Both the position numbers and the translations under genes were made by a program. Positions 22,776 through 30,800 of a stretch of DNA of 64,000 nt are shown here, in pieces (the stretch's first letter is position 1; the number at the start of each line of letters is the position of its first letter). The notes under the pieces were generated by a model, which was not told the DNA's origin, did no database searches, and saw only the letters and a program-made list of their open reading frames with translations. Origin of the DNA: Microbacterium arabinogalactanolyticum (lineage in GTDB: Bacteria; Actinomycetota; Actinomycetes; Actinomycetales; Microbacteriaceae); assembly GCF_030268005.1 (NCBI RefSeq), contig NZ_BRZC01000004.1, positions 746,926 through 810,925 of the forward strand. The letters run 5' to 3'.

Positions 22776-23932
22776 TGCTGTACCTCGACCACGCCGCGAC
22801 CTCACCGGTGCGCCCGGAGGTCATGGATGCCATGCGCCCGTACCTGACGGACGTCTTCGGCAACCCGTCGAGCCATCACACGGCCGGAGAGGCGGCGGCG
22901 GATGCCCTGGAGAGCGCCCGCACGCGCGTCGCGTCCGCCCTGGGCATGCGCGCGGGCGACGTGGTCTTCACCTCGGGCGGCACCGAGGCGAACAATTCGG
23001 CGGTGAAGGGCATCATGCTGGGTGCCCTCGGCGCCGACCCACGCCGCAGGCACCTCATCACGACCCCGATCGAGCACGAGTCGGTGCTGGAATCCGCGCG
23101 GTATCTGGAGCGGTTCCACGGCGTGGATGTGACGCTGCTCCCCGTATCCGAGAGCGGCGTCGTCGATCCCGACGACCTCGCCGCGGCGCTGCGCCCGGAG
23201 ACGGCGCTCATCTCGATCGCGCACGCCAACAACGAGATCGGGACGGTGCAGGACATCGCCGCACTCGCGAGCGTCGCGAGGGAGCACCGCGTGCCGATGC
23301 ACGTCGATGCGGTGCAGTCGGCCGGCTGGCTGGATCTGCGCACGCTCGGCCGCGACGCGCGGGTCGATGCGATCTCGATCGCCGGGCACAAGCTCGGCGC
23401 ACCCAAGGGCACCGGCGCTCTGGCGGTGCGCGCACGGGTCCCGCTGGAACCGCTGCTGCACGGCGGCGGACAGGAGCGAGGGCGACGGAGCGGCACCGAG
23501 GACGTCGCGGGAGCGGTCGCTCTGGCGACTGCCCTCGAACTCGCCGAGGCGGAGCGCGCGCGGTCATCCGCCGCGGTCATGGCGGCGACGGAGGCGTTCA
23601 TCGCCGGAGTGCTGAGGGCCGTCCCGCAGGCGCGCCTGACCGGGCATCCGGCCCACCGCCTGCCCGGCACGGCGAGCTTCACATTCGCGGGCGTCAGCGG
23701 CGAGTCCGTGCTGCTGGAGCTCGAGCGGCGCGGCGTGATCAGCTCCAGCGGATCGGCATGCGCCGCGGGATCCGATGAACCCTCGCACGTATTGATCGCG
23801 TGCGGCATCGACCCGCTGGTGGCGCAGACCTCGGTGCGGTTCACCTTCGGACGCACTCCGCTGCCTGACGGTGCGCCCGCTCAGCTCGCGGCGCTGGTCG
23901 CCGCATCCGTCCAGGCCGTCGCGAGGCCCTGA
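22775..23932 (+). CDS. Cysteine desulfurase of the NAD operon (NadS/NifS/IscS type)
   Basis: The 385-residue PLP enzyme removes sulfur from cysteine. The N-terminus YLDHAATSPVRPEV, the PLP lysine in IAGHKLGAPKG (about residue 206) and the catalytic Cys in SSSGSACAAGS (about 328) are all present. Position at the end of the nad operon, translationally coupled, suggests that it supplies sulfur for the NadA [4Fe-4S] cluster, as proposed for NadS-type enzymes elsewhere. It could also serve general Fe-S or tRNA thiolation, since no suf or isc genes are visible here. Confidence 0.93.
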   Translation: MLYLDHAATSPVRPEVMDAMRPYLTDVFGNPSSHHTAGEAAADALESARTRVASALGMRAGDVVFTSGGTEANNSAVKGIMLGALGADPRRRHLITTPIEHESVLESARYLERFHGVDVTLLPVSESGVVDPDDLAAALRPETALISIAHANNEIGTVQDIAALASVAREHRVPMHVDAVQSAGWLDLRTLGRDARVDAISIAGHKLGAPKGTGALAVRARVPLEPLLHGGGQERGRRSGTEDVAGAVALATALELAEAERARSSAAVMAATEAFIAGVLRAVPQARLTGHPAHRLPGTASFTFAGVSGESVLLELERRGVISSSGSACAAGSDEPSHVLIACGIDPLVAQTSVRFTFGRTPLPDGAPAQLAALVAASVQAVARP

Positions 23933-24079
23933 GCCGAGCACTTCCCGCGGACTCGTGCACTGCCTGCGGACGAGCACCGGGAGATCCGTACGCACGAAGC
24001 GGACTTCTCCGCGCGACGTGCACGCGGTGTCGGCGCACCTTGCGGCAGCGCGGCTGTGCCCGTGCCCACGCGGTGGCGC

Positions 24080-25069
24080 TCAGCGCTGCACGGCATCCCA
24101 CCAGTCGAGCACGCGCGTGCCGATCAGCGTGAGCCACTTCGAGGGCTCGCCCCGCGGTGCGTCGATCTCCACCCACACCGCACCTCCCGGCACCTCGCCC
24201 TGCAACCACGTGCCATCGGGCTGCCGCGCCGCGCGGACCAGCTCGACGGCCTCGGCCAGGCGCGGGTCGGGAGCATCTCCCTCCAGCAGCGCCGCAGCGC
24301 GGAAATGATCGAGCGCGGCGAGCGCGCTGTACTGCCAGCGGCTGGGTGCGATGAACTCGCTCACCCACGGGGCGACGGTCTCTCCGGTGGAGAGCCGGCG
24401 CATCAGGGCGCGCTCGAGCAGATACTCCTCCCCCGCATGCCGCGTCGCCCTCAATGACGTGTCTCCGGTGAGACGCTCGTACTCCCGCATCCCGACGACC
24501 GCGTTGAGGGTGGAGTGGAAGGACGAGCGCACCGAGTTCCCCTCCTCTGCCTCGCAGTTCCATCCGCCGTCGGCGAGCCTGTGCGCGGGGAACCAGGCGG
24601 CCAGCCCAGAGACGTCCGCACCCAGCCAGGCGCCGTTCGCGAGGGTGAAGGCGTTGATGCACACATCCACCTCGCCACCCCAGTAGGGCAGGTCGTCGTA
24701 CTCCCAGCGGCTGCTCTCGGCGAGCTTCTCCGCCGTTCCGGCGAGCGCCGTCGCGTTCAGGCCGAGATCGCGCAGGTCCTTCAGCGCCCAGGTCGTCGCG
24801 ATCCAGGGCTGCGCGTCCTCGTCCCTCTCGATGATCCCCAGCCCGGTCAGGTCGCGCTCGCGCGACGGGAAGTACGCCCCGCCGGCCCACTGCCCGTCCG
24901 GATCCTGATGCGAGAGGATCCGCGCTCCGAACCCCTCGGTGGCGATCCGGTCGCGCGTCGCCTCCCAGACATCGGCAAGATCACCGAGCAGGTCGCGCTG
25001 CACCTGCCAGCGCAGGGCCGGGTCGGAGTCGAGCAGCCAGTCCGTCTTCTCGGTCGTCAGCGATGACAT
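24080..25069 (-). CDS. Squalene-cyclase/prenyltransferase-like alpha-alpha toroid protein
   Basis: The 329-residue protein has repeated helix pairs with the QW-like signature of the terpenoid cyclase/prenyltransferase superfamily: DPDGQWAGGAYF, LADGGWNCEAE, RQPDGTWLQGE. It is about half the size of a squalene-hopene cyclase. I see neither the DXDD protonation motif nor a DXXDD prenyl site. It may be a binding or scaffold toroid, or an enzyme of unknown activity. Leaderless: TAGCGT lies 6 nt before the ATG at 25069. The gene is divergent from the glycosyltransferase. Confidence 0.75.
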   Translation of the reverse strand: MSSLTTEKTDWLLDSDPALRWQVQRDLLGDLADVWEATRDRIATEGFGARILSHQDPDGQWAGGAYFPSRERDLTGLGIIERDEDAQPWIATTWALKDLRDLGLNATALAGTAEKLAESSRWEYDDLPYWGGEVDVCINAFTLANGAWLGADVSGLAAWFPAHRLADGGWNCEAEEGNSVRSSFHSTLNAVVGMREYERLTGDTSLRATRHAGEEYLLERALMRRLSTGETVAPWVSEFIAPSRWQYSALAALDHFRAAALLEGDAPDPRLAEAVELVRAARQPDGTWLQGEVPGGAVWVEIDAPRGEPSKWLTLIGTRVLDWWDAVQR

Positions 25070-25138
25070 GCTGCGACGCTACGCCGCGCCCCTGACATCC
25101 GAAAGCCCGCCCCCTCCGGGAAAAGTAGGATCGGGGTC

Positions 25139-26077
25139 GTGCACCCGCTCGTCACCATGATCGTCCCGGGGCGCGACATCGCCTCCTTCGCACCCGCCGC
25201 GATCGCATCGCTGCGGGCGCAGACCGTGCCGCGATGGCGAGCGCTGCTCATCGACGACGGCTCCGTCGACGGCACCGGGGCCGTGTTCGCGGATGCGGCG
25301 GCATCCGACGGCCGGTTCGAGGTGCTGCACCACGTCGAGGCGCGCGGCCTGGGCGCTGCCCGCAACATCGGTCTGGATCGCGTCGACACCCCGTTCCTGG
25401 GGTTCCTCGATGCCGACGACGAGCTCACCCCGTCGGCGATCGAGCTGTGGCTGGGGACTCTCCAGGAATCCGGCAGCGACTTCGTCGCCGGTGCATACGT
25501 GCGCAATCGGGCGAACGGCGCGGGCTATATTCCGGGGCGCGTCCAGCCGTGGGTGGCGAAGGCCACCTCGCCGCGGCGTCTCGGCGTGACCCTCGCCGAG
25601 CATCCGGATGCCTCCGCGAACATCGTGGCCTGGTCCAAGCTCAGCCGGACGAGTTTCTGGGACGGCCTGCGCTTTCCCGAGAACGTCGCCTATGAGGATC
25701 AGATCGTCGCACAGCGGATGTACACCGAGGCGCGGGCGTTCGATGTGATCCCCGACATCGTCGCGCACTGGCGGCTGCGCGCCGACGGCACCTCGATCAC
25801 GCAGGGCAAGGATCGGATGCCGGTGCTCCGCGACTACCTCGCGGCGCTCCGCGGCGGCATCCAAGTGCTGCACGATGCCGGTCACCGCGCCGCCGTCGTC
25901 GCCCGCCTCGACCTGATCCTCGCCATGGATCTGCCGCCGCTGCATCGCATCGCCGCCGAGCATCCCGACCCCGGGTACTCCGCAGCGCTGGCGGACTTCG
26001 AGGCCGAGCTCCAGGAGCTTCCGGAGTTCGCCGACGCCCGCCCCGACCCCGCCCTCGCAGCCGCCCTCGCGTGGTGA
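25139..26077 (+). CDS. Family 2 glycosyltransferase
   Basis: The GTG start at 25139 lies 7 nt after TAGGAT, so the gene is probably leaderless. The 312-residue protein opens with the GT-A fold: VTMIVPGRDIASF, LLIDDGSVDGTG (nucleotide-sugar binding) and the metal-binding LGFLDADDEL. The family transfers a sugar from an NDP donor to glycans or lipids. There is no membrane segment and no polysaccharide cluster nearby, so the acceptor is unknown. It is followed by an SDR gene 17 bp downstream. Confidence 0.88.
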   Translation: MHPLVTMIVPGRDIASFAPAAIASLRAQTVPRWRALLIDDGSVDGTGAVFADAAASDGRFEVLHHVEARGLGAARNIGLDRVDTPFLGFLDADDELTPSAIELWLGTLQESGSDFVAGAYVRNRANGAGYIPGRVQPWVAKATSPRRLGVTLAEHPDASANIVAWSKLSRTSFWDGLRFPENVAYEDQIVAQRMYTEARAFDVIPDIVAHWRLRADGTSITQGKDRMPVLRDYLAALRGGIQVLHDAGHRAAVVARLDLILAMDLPPLHRIAAEHPDPGYSAALADFEAELQELPEFADARPDPALAAALAW

Positions 26078-26094
26078 ACCTGAACGGAGACACC

Positions 26095-26868
26095 GTGACC
26101 GCCTACCTCGACTCGCTCTTCTCGCTGCACGGCCGCACCGCCGTCGTCACGGGTGGTTCCTCCGGAATCGGCCGCGGCATCGCCACCGCACTCGCGAAGG
26201 CGGGCGCGGCGACCGTGATCGCCGCCCGCGGGCCGGATCGCGTGGAGCAGACCGTGCAGGAGCTGACGGATGCCGGATGCCGCGCCGCCGGCGTCATCGG
26301 CGATCTGAGCACCCGGGAGGGCATCCGGAAGCTGGCGGATGCCGTGGCCGAGCCGTTCGGCGAGCCGGACATCCTGGTGCACTCGGCCGGCATCAACATC
26401 CGTCCGCCGATGACCGAGATCACCGATGACGACTGGGATGCCACCCTCACCGTGAACACGCACGCCCCGTTCCTGCTGGGGCAGCGGTTCGCACCGGGCA
26501 TGGCTGAGCGCGGCTACGGGCGGATCATCCACATCAGCTCGCAGCAGGCGCATCGAGCGTTCGTGTCCAGCGGCATCTACGGCGTCTCGAAGGGTGCGAT
26601 CGAATCACTCATGCGCTCGGAGGCCGAAGCGTGGGGCGGGACCGGCGTCACGAGCAACACGCTGGTGCCCGGCTTCGTGCTGACCCCGCTGAACGCCCGG
26701 CTGCAGGAGGATCCCGCGAAGGTCGCCGAGCTCGCGGCTCGCACCATGATCGGCCGCAACGGGCTGCCGGACGATTTCGCCGGTGCCGCGGTGTTCCTGG
26801 CCGGCGCGGGGTCGGGGTATGTCACGGGGCACTCGCTGTTCGTGGACGGCGGCCTCTCCGCTCACTGA
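26095..26868 (+). CDS. Short-chain dehydrogenase/reductase
   Basis: The GTG at 26095 is preferred over upstream in-frame GTGs (26071, 26074) because GGAG lies 5 nt before it. The 257-residue classical SDR has the cofactor motif TGGSSGIGRG (near 18-27), the NAG-like segment HSAGINIRP, and the catalytic Ser/Tyr/Lys set (ISSQQAH, then YGVSKGAIE). The C-terminal FVDGGLSAH is typical. The substrate is unknown. It may be co-transcribed with the glycosyltransferase upstream. Confidence 0.9.
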   Translation: MTAYLDSLFSLHGRTAVVTGGSSGIGRGIATALAKAGAATVIAARGPDRVEQTVQELTDAGCRAAGVIGDLSTREGIRKLADAVAEPFGEPDILVHSAGINIRPPMTEITDDDWDATLTVNTHAPFLLGQRFAPGMAERGYGRIIHISSQQAHRAFVSSGIYGVSKGAIESLMRSEAEAWGGTGVTSNTLVPGFVLTPLNARLQEDPAKVAELAARTMIGRNGLPDDFAGAAVFLAGAGSGYVTGHSLFVDGGLSAH

Positions 26869-26901
26869 TGGCGTGCAGGAACGCGCGCCGATCGGCTGCC
26901 G

Positions 26902-28911
26902 CTATGCGTCGGGGTCGAGGTGCGGCACGTCGGGCACCGGGACGGATGCCGTGAGCGCGCGCACCGCCTCGTCTGCCGCAGAGTCCTTCGGCGCCTGATC
27001 GGCGCGCCGCTCCGGCAGGGCGGGAGTGTCGTCCGAGAGCACGTTCGAGGCGGCCATCTGCTGCGCCGCGAGCTCGGTGTACAGCCCGCCCGCGGCCAGC
27101 AGCTCGGCGTGCGTCCCGGACTCCACGATGCGGCCCGCCTCGATCACGTGGATCATGTCGGCGCCCATCACGGTGGAGAGCCGGTGCGCGATCGTGAGCA
27201 CGGTGCGCCCGGCGGCCGCCTGATCCAGCGCGTGCTGCACCACACGCTCCGAGACGGTGTCCAGGGCGCTGGTCGCCTCGTCCAGCAGCAGCACCGGAGG
27301 ATCCTTCAGCAGCACGCGCGCGATGGCGATCCGCTGCTTCTCACCACCGGAGAGCCGGTAGCCGCGCTCGCCCACGACGGTGTCGTACCCGTCCTCGAAG
27401 CCCGCGATGATGTGGTGGATGTTCGCGGCGGTGCAGGCCGCGATCAGCTCCTCCTCAGTGGCTTCCGGCTTGGCGTAGAGCAGGTTCTCGCGGATGGTCG
27501 CGTGGAACAGGTAGGTCTCCTGCGACACGATGCCCACATCGTCGATGATCGACTCCTGGGTGAGCGTGCGCACGTCCGCGCCGCCGAACAGCACCTCGCC
27601 GGAGGCTGCGGCGTACATCCGCGGCGCGAGGTAGAGGATCGTGGTCTTGCCGGCTCCCGAGGGCCCCACGAAAGCGACCTGCTGCCCTGGCTCGGCCACG
27701 AACGAGACGCCCTGCAGCGTCGCGCGCGCATCGGGCGCGGCATCCGGGTAGCGGAAGACGACGTCGCGGAACTCGACCCGTCCCCGCGGGCCGGGTGCCT
27801 GCGACACGGGGATCGCATCCGGGGCGTCCTGGATCTCGGGGACCATGTCGAGGTACTCGAAGATGCGCGCGAACAGGGCGGAGGAGGTCTGCAGGTCCAG
27901 CGCGACGCGCATCAGGCCCATCATCGGCATGAGCAGACGGGCCTGCACGGTGGTGAAGGCGACGATGGTTCCCGCCGTGATCGCGCCGGTGCCGCCCGCG
28001 ACCAGATAGCCCGAGACCAGGTAGATCACGGCCGGGATGGATGCCATCAGCACCTGGACCACGGCGAAGAAGCCCTGGCCGCTCATCGCCTGGCGCACCT
28101 GCAGGCGCACCTGGTTGCGATTCTCCTGCTGGTATCGCGAGGACTCGGTGCGCTGCCTGTTGAACGACTTCGACAGCAGGATGCCCGACACGCTCAGGGT
28201 CTCCTGCGTGATCGCGGTCAGCTCCGACAGCGACTCCTGGGTCTGGCCGGCGATGCGCGCGCGCACCTGCCCGACCCGGCGCTGCACCAGCACGAGGAGC
28301 GGCATCAGCACGACGGCGATCAGCGTCAGCCGCCAGTCGATCAGGATCATGGCCACGAGCGAGGCGATCACGGTCACGACGTTGCCGAGGATGCTGGTGA
28401 TCGTGTTGGTGAGCACGCCGGACACCCCGCCGACGTCGTTCTGCAGCCGCGACTGGATGACTCCGGTCTTGGTGCGGGTGAAGAAGCCGAGCTCCATCGC
28501 CTGCAGATGCTCGAACAGCCGCACTCGCAGATCGCCGGTGACGCTGTTTCCGACCGTGGAGGTGAGCCAGGTCTGCGCGACCCCGAGCCCGGCCGAGAGC
28601 AGGAACAGCCCGATCATGCTCAGCACGAGCCGCAGCAGCAGACCGAGCACGGGCTCGCCGCCGCCGACCGGGAACAGCGCGTCGTCGAAGATCCGCTGCA
28701 CCAGCAGCGGCGGGATCACTGCGATCGCGGCGCCCAGCACCACCAGCACGACGGTCAGTGCGATGCGTCCGCGGTACGGGCGGAAGAGCGCGACCACGCG
28801 CTTCCCGAGGTCGGCGATCCTCGGGGCCTCGGCGTTCAGCCTTCGCTGCGCCGCCTCGTCGACACCGCGGAACCCGCGACCGCCCCCACCGCGAACGCCA
28901 CCCATGCTCAT
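26902..28911 (-). CDS. ABC exporter, fused membrane and ATPase domains (MsbA/MDR type)
   Basis: The 669-residue half-transporter starts with a Gly-rich tail, then six membrane segments (about 45-340), then the ATPase domain: Walker A GPSGAGKTT, signature LSGGEKQRIAIARVLL and Walker B VLLLDEATSALD. It works as a dimer exporting drugs or lipids. About 45 C-terminal residues after the ATPase are acidic and Pro/Ala-rich. TAGCCT ends 6 nt before the ATG, so expression is probably leaderless. It is divergent from the MFS exporter gene, and the two may be co-regulated efflux systems. Confidence 0.93.
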   Translation of the reverse strand: MSMGGVRGGGGRGFRGVDEAAQRRLNAEAPRIADLGKRVVALFRPYRGRIALTVVLVVLGAAIAVIPPLLVQRIFDDALFPVGGGEPVLGLLLRLVLSMIGLFLLSAGLGVAQTWLTSTVGNSVTGDLRVRLFEHLQAMELGFFTRTKTGVIQSRLQNDVGGVSGVLTNTITSILGNVVTVIASLVAMILIDWRLTLIAVVLMPLLVLVQRRVGQVRARIAGQTQESLSELTAITQETLSVSGILLSKSFNRQRTESSRYQQENRNQVRLQVRQAMSGQGFFAVVQVLMASIPAVIYLVSGYLVAGGTGAITAGTIVAFTTVQARLLMPMMGLMRVALDLQTSSALFARIFEYLDMVPEIQDAPDAIPVSQAPGPRGRVEFRDVVFRYPDAAPDARATLQGVSFVAEPGQQVAFVGPSGAGKTTILYLAPRMYAAASGEVLFGGADVRTLTQESIIDDVGIVSQETYLFHATIRENLLYAKPEATEEELIAACTAANIHHIIAGFEDGYDTVVGERGYRLSGGEKQRIAIARVLLKDPPVLLLDEATSALDTVSERVVQHALDQAAAGRTVLTIAHRLSTVMGADMIHVIEAGRIVESGTHAELLAAGGLYTELAAQQMAASNVLSDDTPALPERRADQAPKDSAADEAVRALTASVPVPDVPHLDPDA

Positions 28912-29007
28912 CGCCCCAGGCTAATCCGCCCATCCGACGTCGAAGCCCGTTCAGGGCGCGTTCATCGGAAAGATCCTGCGAACCGGAATGGAATGTCGGT
29001 GGCTCCG

Positions 29008-29020
29008 GTTACGCTGTAAC
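29008..29020 (+). promoter_or_regulatory. Candidate operator before the MFS exporter
   Basis: GTTACGCTGTAAC is a 5-bp inverted repeat around GCT, between the divergent ABC and MFS genes and about 55 bp before the MFS start. No TetR or MarR gene is adjacent. Confidence 0.35.
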
Positions 29021-29075
29021 GCTGATCAGTCGCACTCGCGAGAACACCGCACATCAAGATCTCCTGAGGAGTCCC

Positions 29076-30548
29076 ATGTCCACCGCCGACACCGGCACCA
29101 CACCCGCCCAGGGCGCTTCCCCCGGCTTCATCCCGGCCAAGGACATGGCCGTCATCTGGGTGCTGCTCGCCGCCGCCTTCGTCGCGATCCTCAACGAGAC
29201 GACGATGGGCATGGCGATCCCGCACCTCATCACCGACCTCGGCATCACGCCGATCGCCGCGCAGTGGGTGACGAGTGCGTTCATGCTGACCATGGCCGTG
29301 GTCATCCCGATCACGGGGTTCCTGCTGCGCCGTTTCACGACCCGTCAGATGTTCCTCAGCGCCATCGCGCTGTTCTCCGTCGGCACGCTGCTCGCAGCGC
29401 TGGCGACCGGATTCCCGATGCTGCTCGGCGCCCGCGTCGTGCAGGCATCCGGCACGGCCGTCATGATGCCGCTCCTGATGACGACGATCATGAACCTCGT
29501 GCCGGCCGCCTCCCGCGGCCGCATGATGGGCCGCGTGAGCGTGGTCATCTCGCTCGCTCCGGCGATCGGGCCGACCATGTCCGGCTTCCTGCTCGACCAC
29601 TTCGGCTGGCGCGCCATCTTCGTGGTCGTCCTGCCGATCGCCCTGGTCGCGATGTTCATCGGATGGCGCTGGCTGACGAACGTCGGTGAGACCATGCACG
29701 CCCCGATCGACGCCCTGTCGATCGTGCTCTCGGCCTTCGGATTCGGCGGCCTCGTGTTCGGTCTCAGCCAGATCGGCGGCATGGGCAGCGGCGCCAGCTG
29801 GATGCCCATGGCGATCGCCCTCGCGGTCGGCGTGGTCGGGCTCGGTCTGTTCCTCTGGCGCCAGGTGGCGCTGCAGAAGGAGGACGACGCGCTGCTCGAC
29901 CTGCGTGTGTTCGCGTCGCGCGACTTCTCGCTCTCCATGGCGCAGATGTTCCTGCTCTCGCTGGCCTTCTTCGGCAGCATCACGGTGATCCCGCTCTTCC
30001 TGCAGGACGCCCTGCAGCTGAAGGCGCTCGACGCCGGCCTGGTCGTGCTGCCCGGTGCGCTCGCGATGGGCCTGCTGGGCCCGGTCATCGGCCGGATCTA
30101 CGACAGCCACGGCACCAGGATCCTTCTCATCCCGGGGTCGATCCTCGCCGCCGCCATGCTCTGGCTGTTCACGACGCTCAGCACCGGGAGCTCGGTCTGG
30201 CTGGTGATGGTCGCGCAGACGCTTCTGTCGGTGGGGCTCGCCCTGTCGTTCACGCCGCTGTTCACCGCGTCGCTGGCCTCGCTCAAGCCTAAGTTCTACT
30301 CCTACGGGAGCGCGGTGATCGGCACCATCCAGCAGGTCGCAGGTGCCGCGGGCATCGCGGTGATGATGGCCGTGTTCACCACGATCGTGAACGCGGGCGG
30401 CGGCACCGAGGTGCCGGCGGCCGTCGCCGCGGGCACGCGCACCTCGGTCACGATCGGCGCGGTCATCGCCACGATCACGATCATCGGCGCCTTCCTGATC
30501 CGCAAGCCCGAGGACGACGGCGAAGGGCCGCAGCACGGCGGGCACTGA
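29076..30548 (+). CDS. MFS drug exporter of the DHA2 (EmrB/QacA) family
   Basis: The ATG at 29076 follows TGAGGAGTCCC, a good ribosome-binding site. The 490-residue membrane protein has about 14 hydrophobic segments, as in the DHA2 family. The first helix carries LNETTMGMAIPHL, and the antiporter motif C region reads APAIGPTMSGFLLDHFGWR. These carriers export drugs or organic cations in exchange for protons. The specific substrate is unknown. The C-terminus is acidic, then His-rich. Confidence 0.92.
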   Translation: MSTADTGTTPAQGASPGFIPAKDMAVIWVLLAAAFVAILNETTMGMAIPHLITDLGITPIAAQWVTSAFMLTMAVVIPITGFLLRRFTTRQMFLSAIALFSVGTLLAALATGFPMLLGARVVQASGTAVMMPLLMTTIMNLVPAASRGRMMGRVSVVISLAPAIGPTMSGFLLDHFGWRAIFVVVLPIALVAMFIGWRWLTNVGETMHAPIDALSIVLSAFGFGGLVFGLSQIGGMGSGASWMPMAIALAVGVVGLGLFLWRQVALQKEDDALLDLRVFASRDFSLSMAQMFLLSLAFFGSITVIPLFLQDALQLKALDAGLVVLPGALAMGLLGPVIGRIYDSHGTRILLIPGSILAAAMLWLFTTLSTGSSVWLVMVAQTLLSVGLALSFTPLFTASLASLKPKFYSYGSAVIGTIQQVAGAAGIAVMMAVFTTIVNAGGGTEVPAAVAAGTRTSVTIGAVIATITIIGAFLIRKPEDDGEGPQHGGH

Positions 30549-30580
30549 CCGCTGTCGCATCGTCACATGGCACTGCCGCG

Positions 30581-30599
30581 CGCCCGGACTCCCCGGGCG
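30581..30599 (+). terminator. Possible terminator of the MFS gene
   Basis: CGCCCGG / CCGGGCG stem of 7 bp with a 5-nt loop, 33 nt past the stop. No T-tract follows, so it is a weak candidate. Confidence 0.35.
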
Positions 30600-30604
30600 T
30601 GCGG

Positions 30605-30610
30605 TAGTGT
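30605..30610 (+). promoter_or_regulatory. -10 box of the DAHP synthase leader
   Basis: TAGTGT lies 7 nt before the ATG of the leader peptide. The predicted transcript starts at that ATG, so the leader peptide mRNA is leaderless. Confidence 0.6.
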
Positions 30611-30617
30611 TCCCGGT

Positions 30618-30674
30618 ATGACCCGTTGGTTCGCGTATTTTGGGCCGGCTCTGGAGGAGCCGGCGCGAATGTAG
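30618..30674 (+). CDS. Aromatic leader peptide (MTRWFAYFGPALEEPARM)
   Basis: A complete 18-codon frame ends at TAG, 126 nt before the DAHP synthase start. It carries W4, F5, Y7 and F8: codons for all three aromatic amino acids within five positions. A ribosome short of charged tRNA-Trp, -Phe or -Tyr would stall there. Its coding sequence contains the left arm of two competing RNA helices, and a terminator-like hairpin follows the stop. This is the layout of a ribosome-mediated attenuator. The peptide itself is not expected to have a function. Confidence 0.8.
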   Translation: MTRWFAYFGPALEEPARM

Positions 30675-30726
30675 CGCGCACCGACACCTTCAGAGCCGGC
30701 AAAGGCAGAGCATCCGCTCTGCCTTT
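30644..30726 (+). promoter_or_regulatory. Attenuator: competing helices and terminator-like hairpin
   Basis: GCCGGCTC (30644-30651) can pair locally with GAGCCGGC at 30657-30664. Alternatively 30644-30657 can pair with 30687-30700, giving 14 bp with one G-T wobble. The hairpin AAAGGCAGAG / CTCTGCCTTT (30701-30726, loop CATCCG) follows directly, with TTTCGTCATTT after it. A stalled or terminating ribosome would mask the left arm and change which helix forms. Confidence 0.7.
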
Positions 30727-30734
30727 CGTCATTT

Positions 30735-30800
30735 CGGGGCGAAGCCCCGTGCCGTTTCGGCGGGCTCTGCACGGGGTCCGCCTTCGAGAGGACTGGACCC
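30735..30800 (+). promoter_or_regulatory. Second set of exclusive RNA pairings at the DAHP synthase start
   Basis: CGGGGC/GCCCCG (30735-30749) competes with GCCCCGTGC/GCACGGGGT (30744-30752 with 30769-30777). That in turn overlaps GGGTCC/GGACCC (30774-30779 with 30795-30800). The last helix abuts the ATG and encloses the ribosome-binding site GAGAGGA in its loop, so translation initiation may also be controlled. Confidence 0.5.

Noticed and set aside
23933..24079. Gap after the cysteine desulfurase
   Set aside because: Short GCGGAC-type repeats catch the eye, but no stem, motif or frame holds up.
26920..29019. A 699-codon open frame on the plus strand over the ABC exporter
   Set aside because: Antisense shadow of a clear ABC exporter; no promoter, ribosome site or domain.
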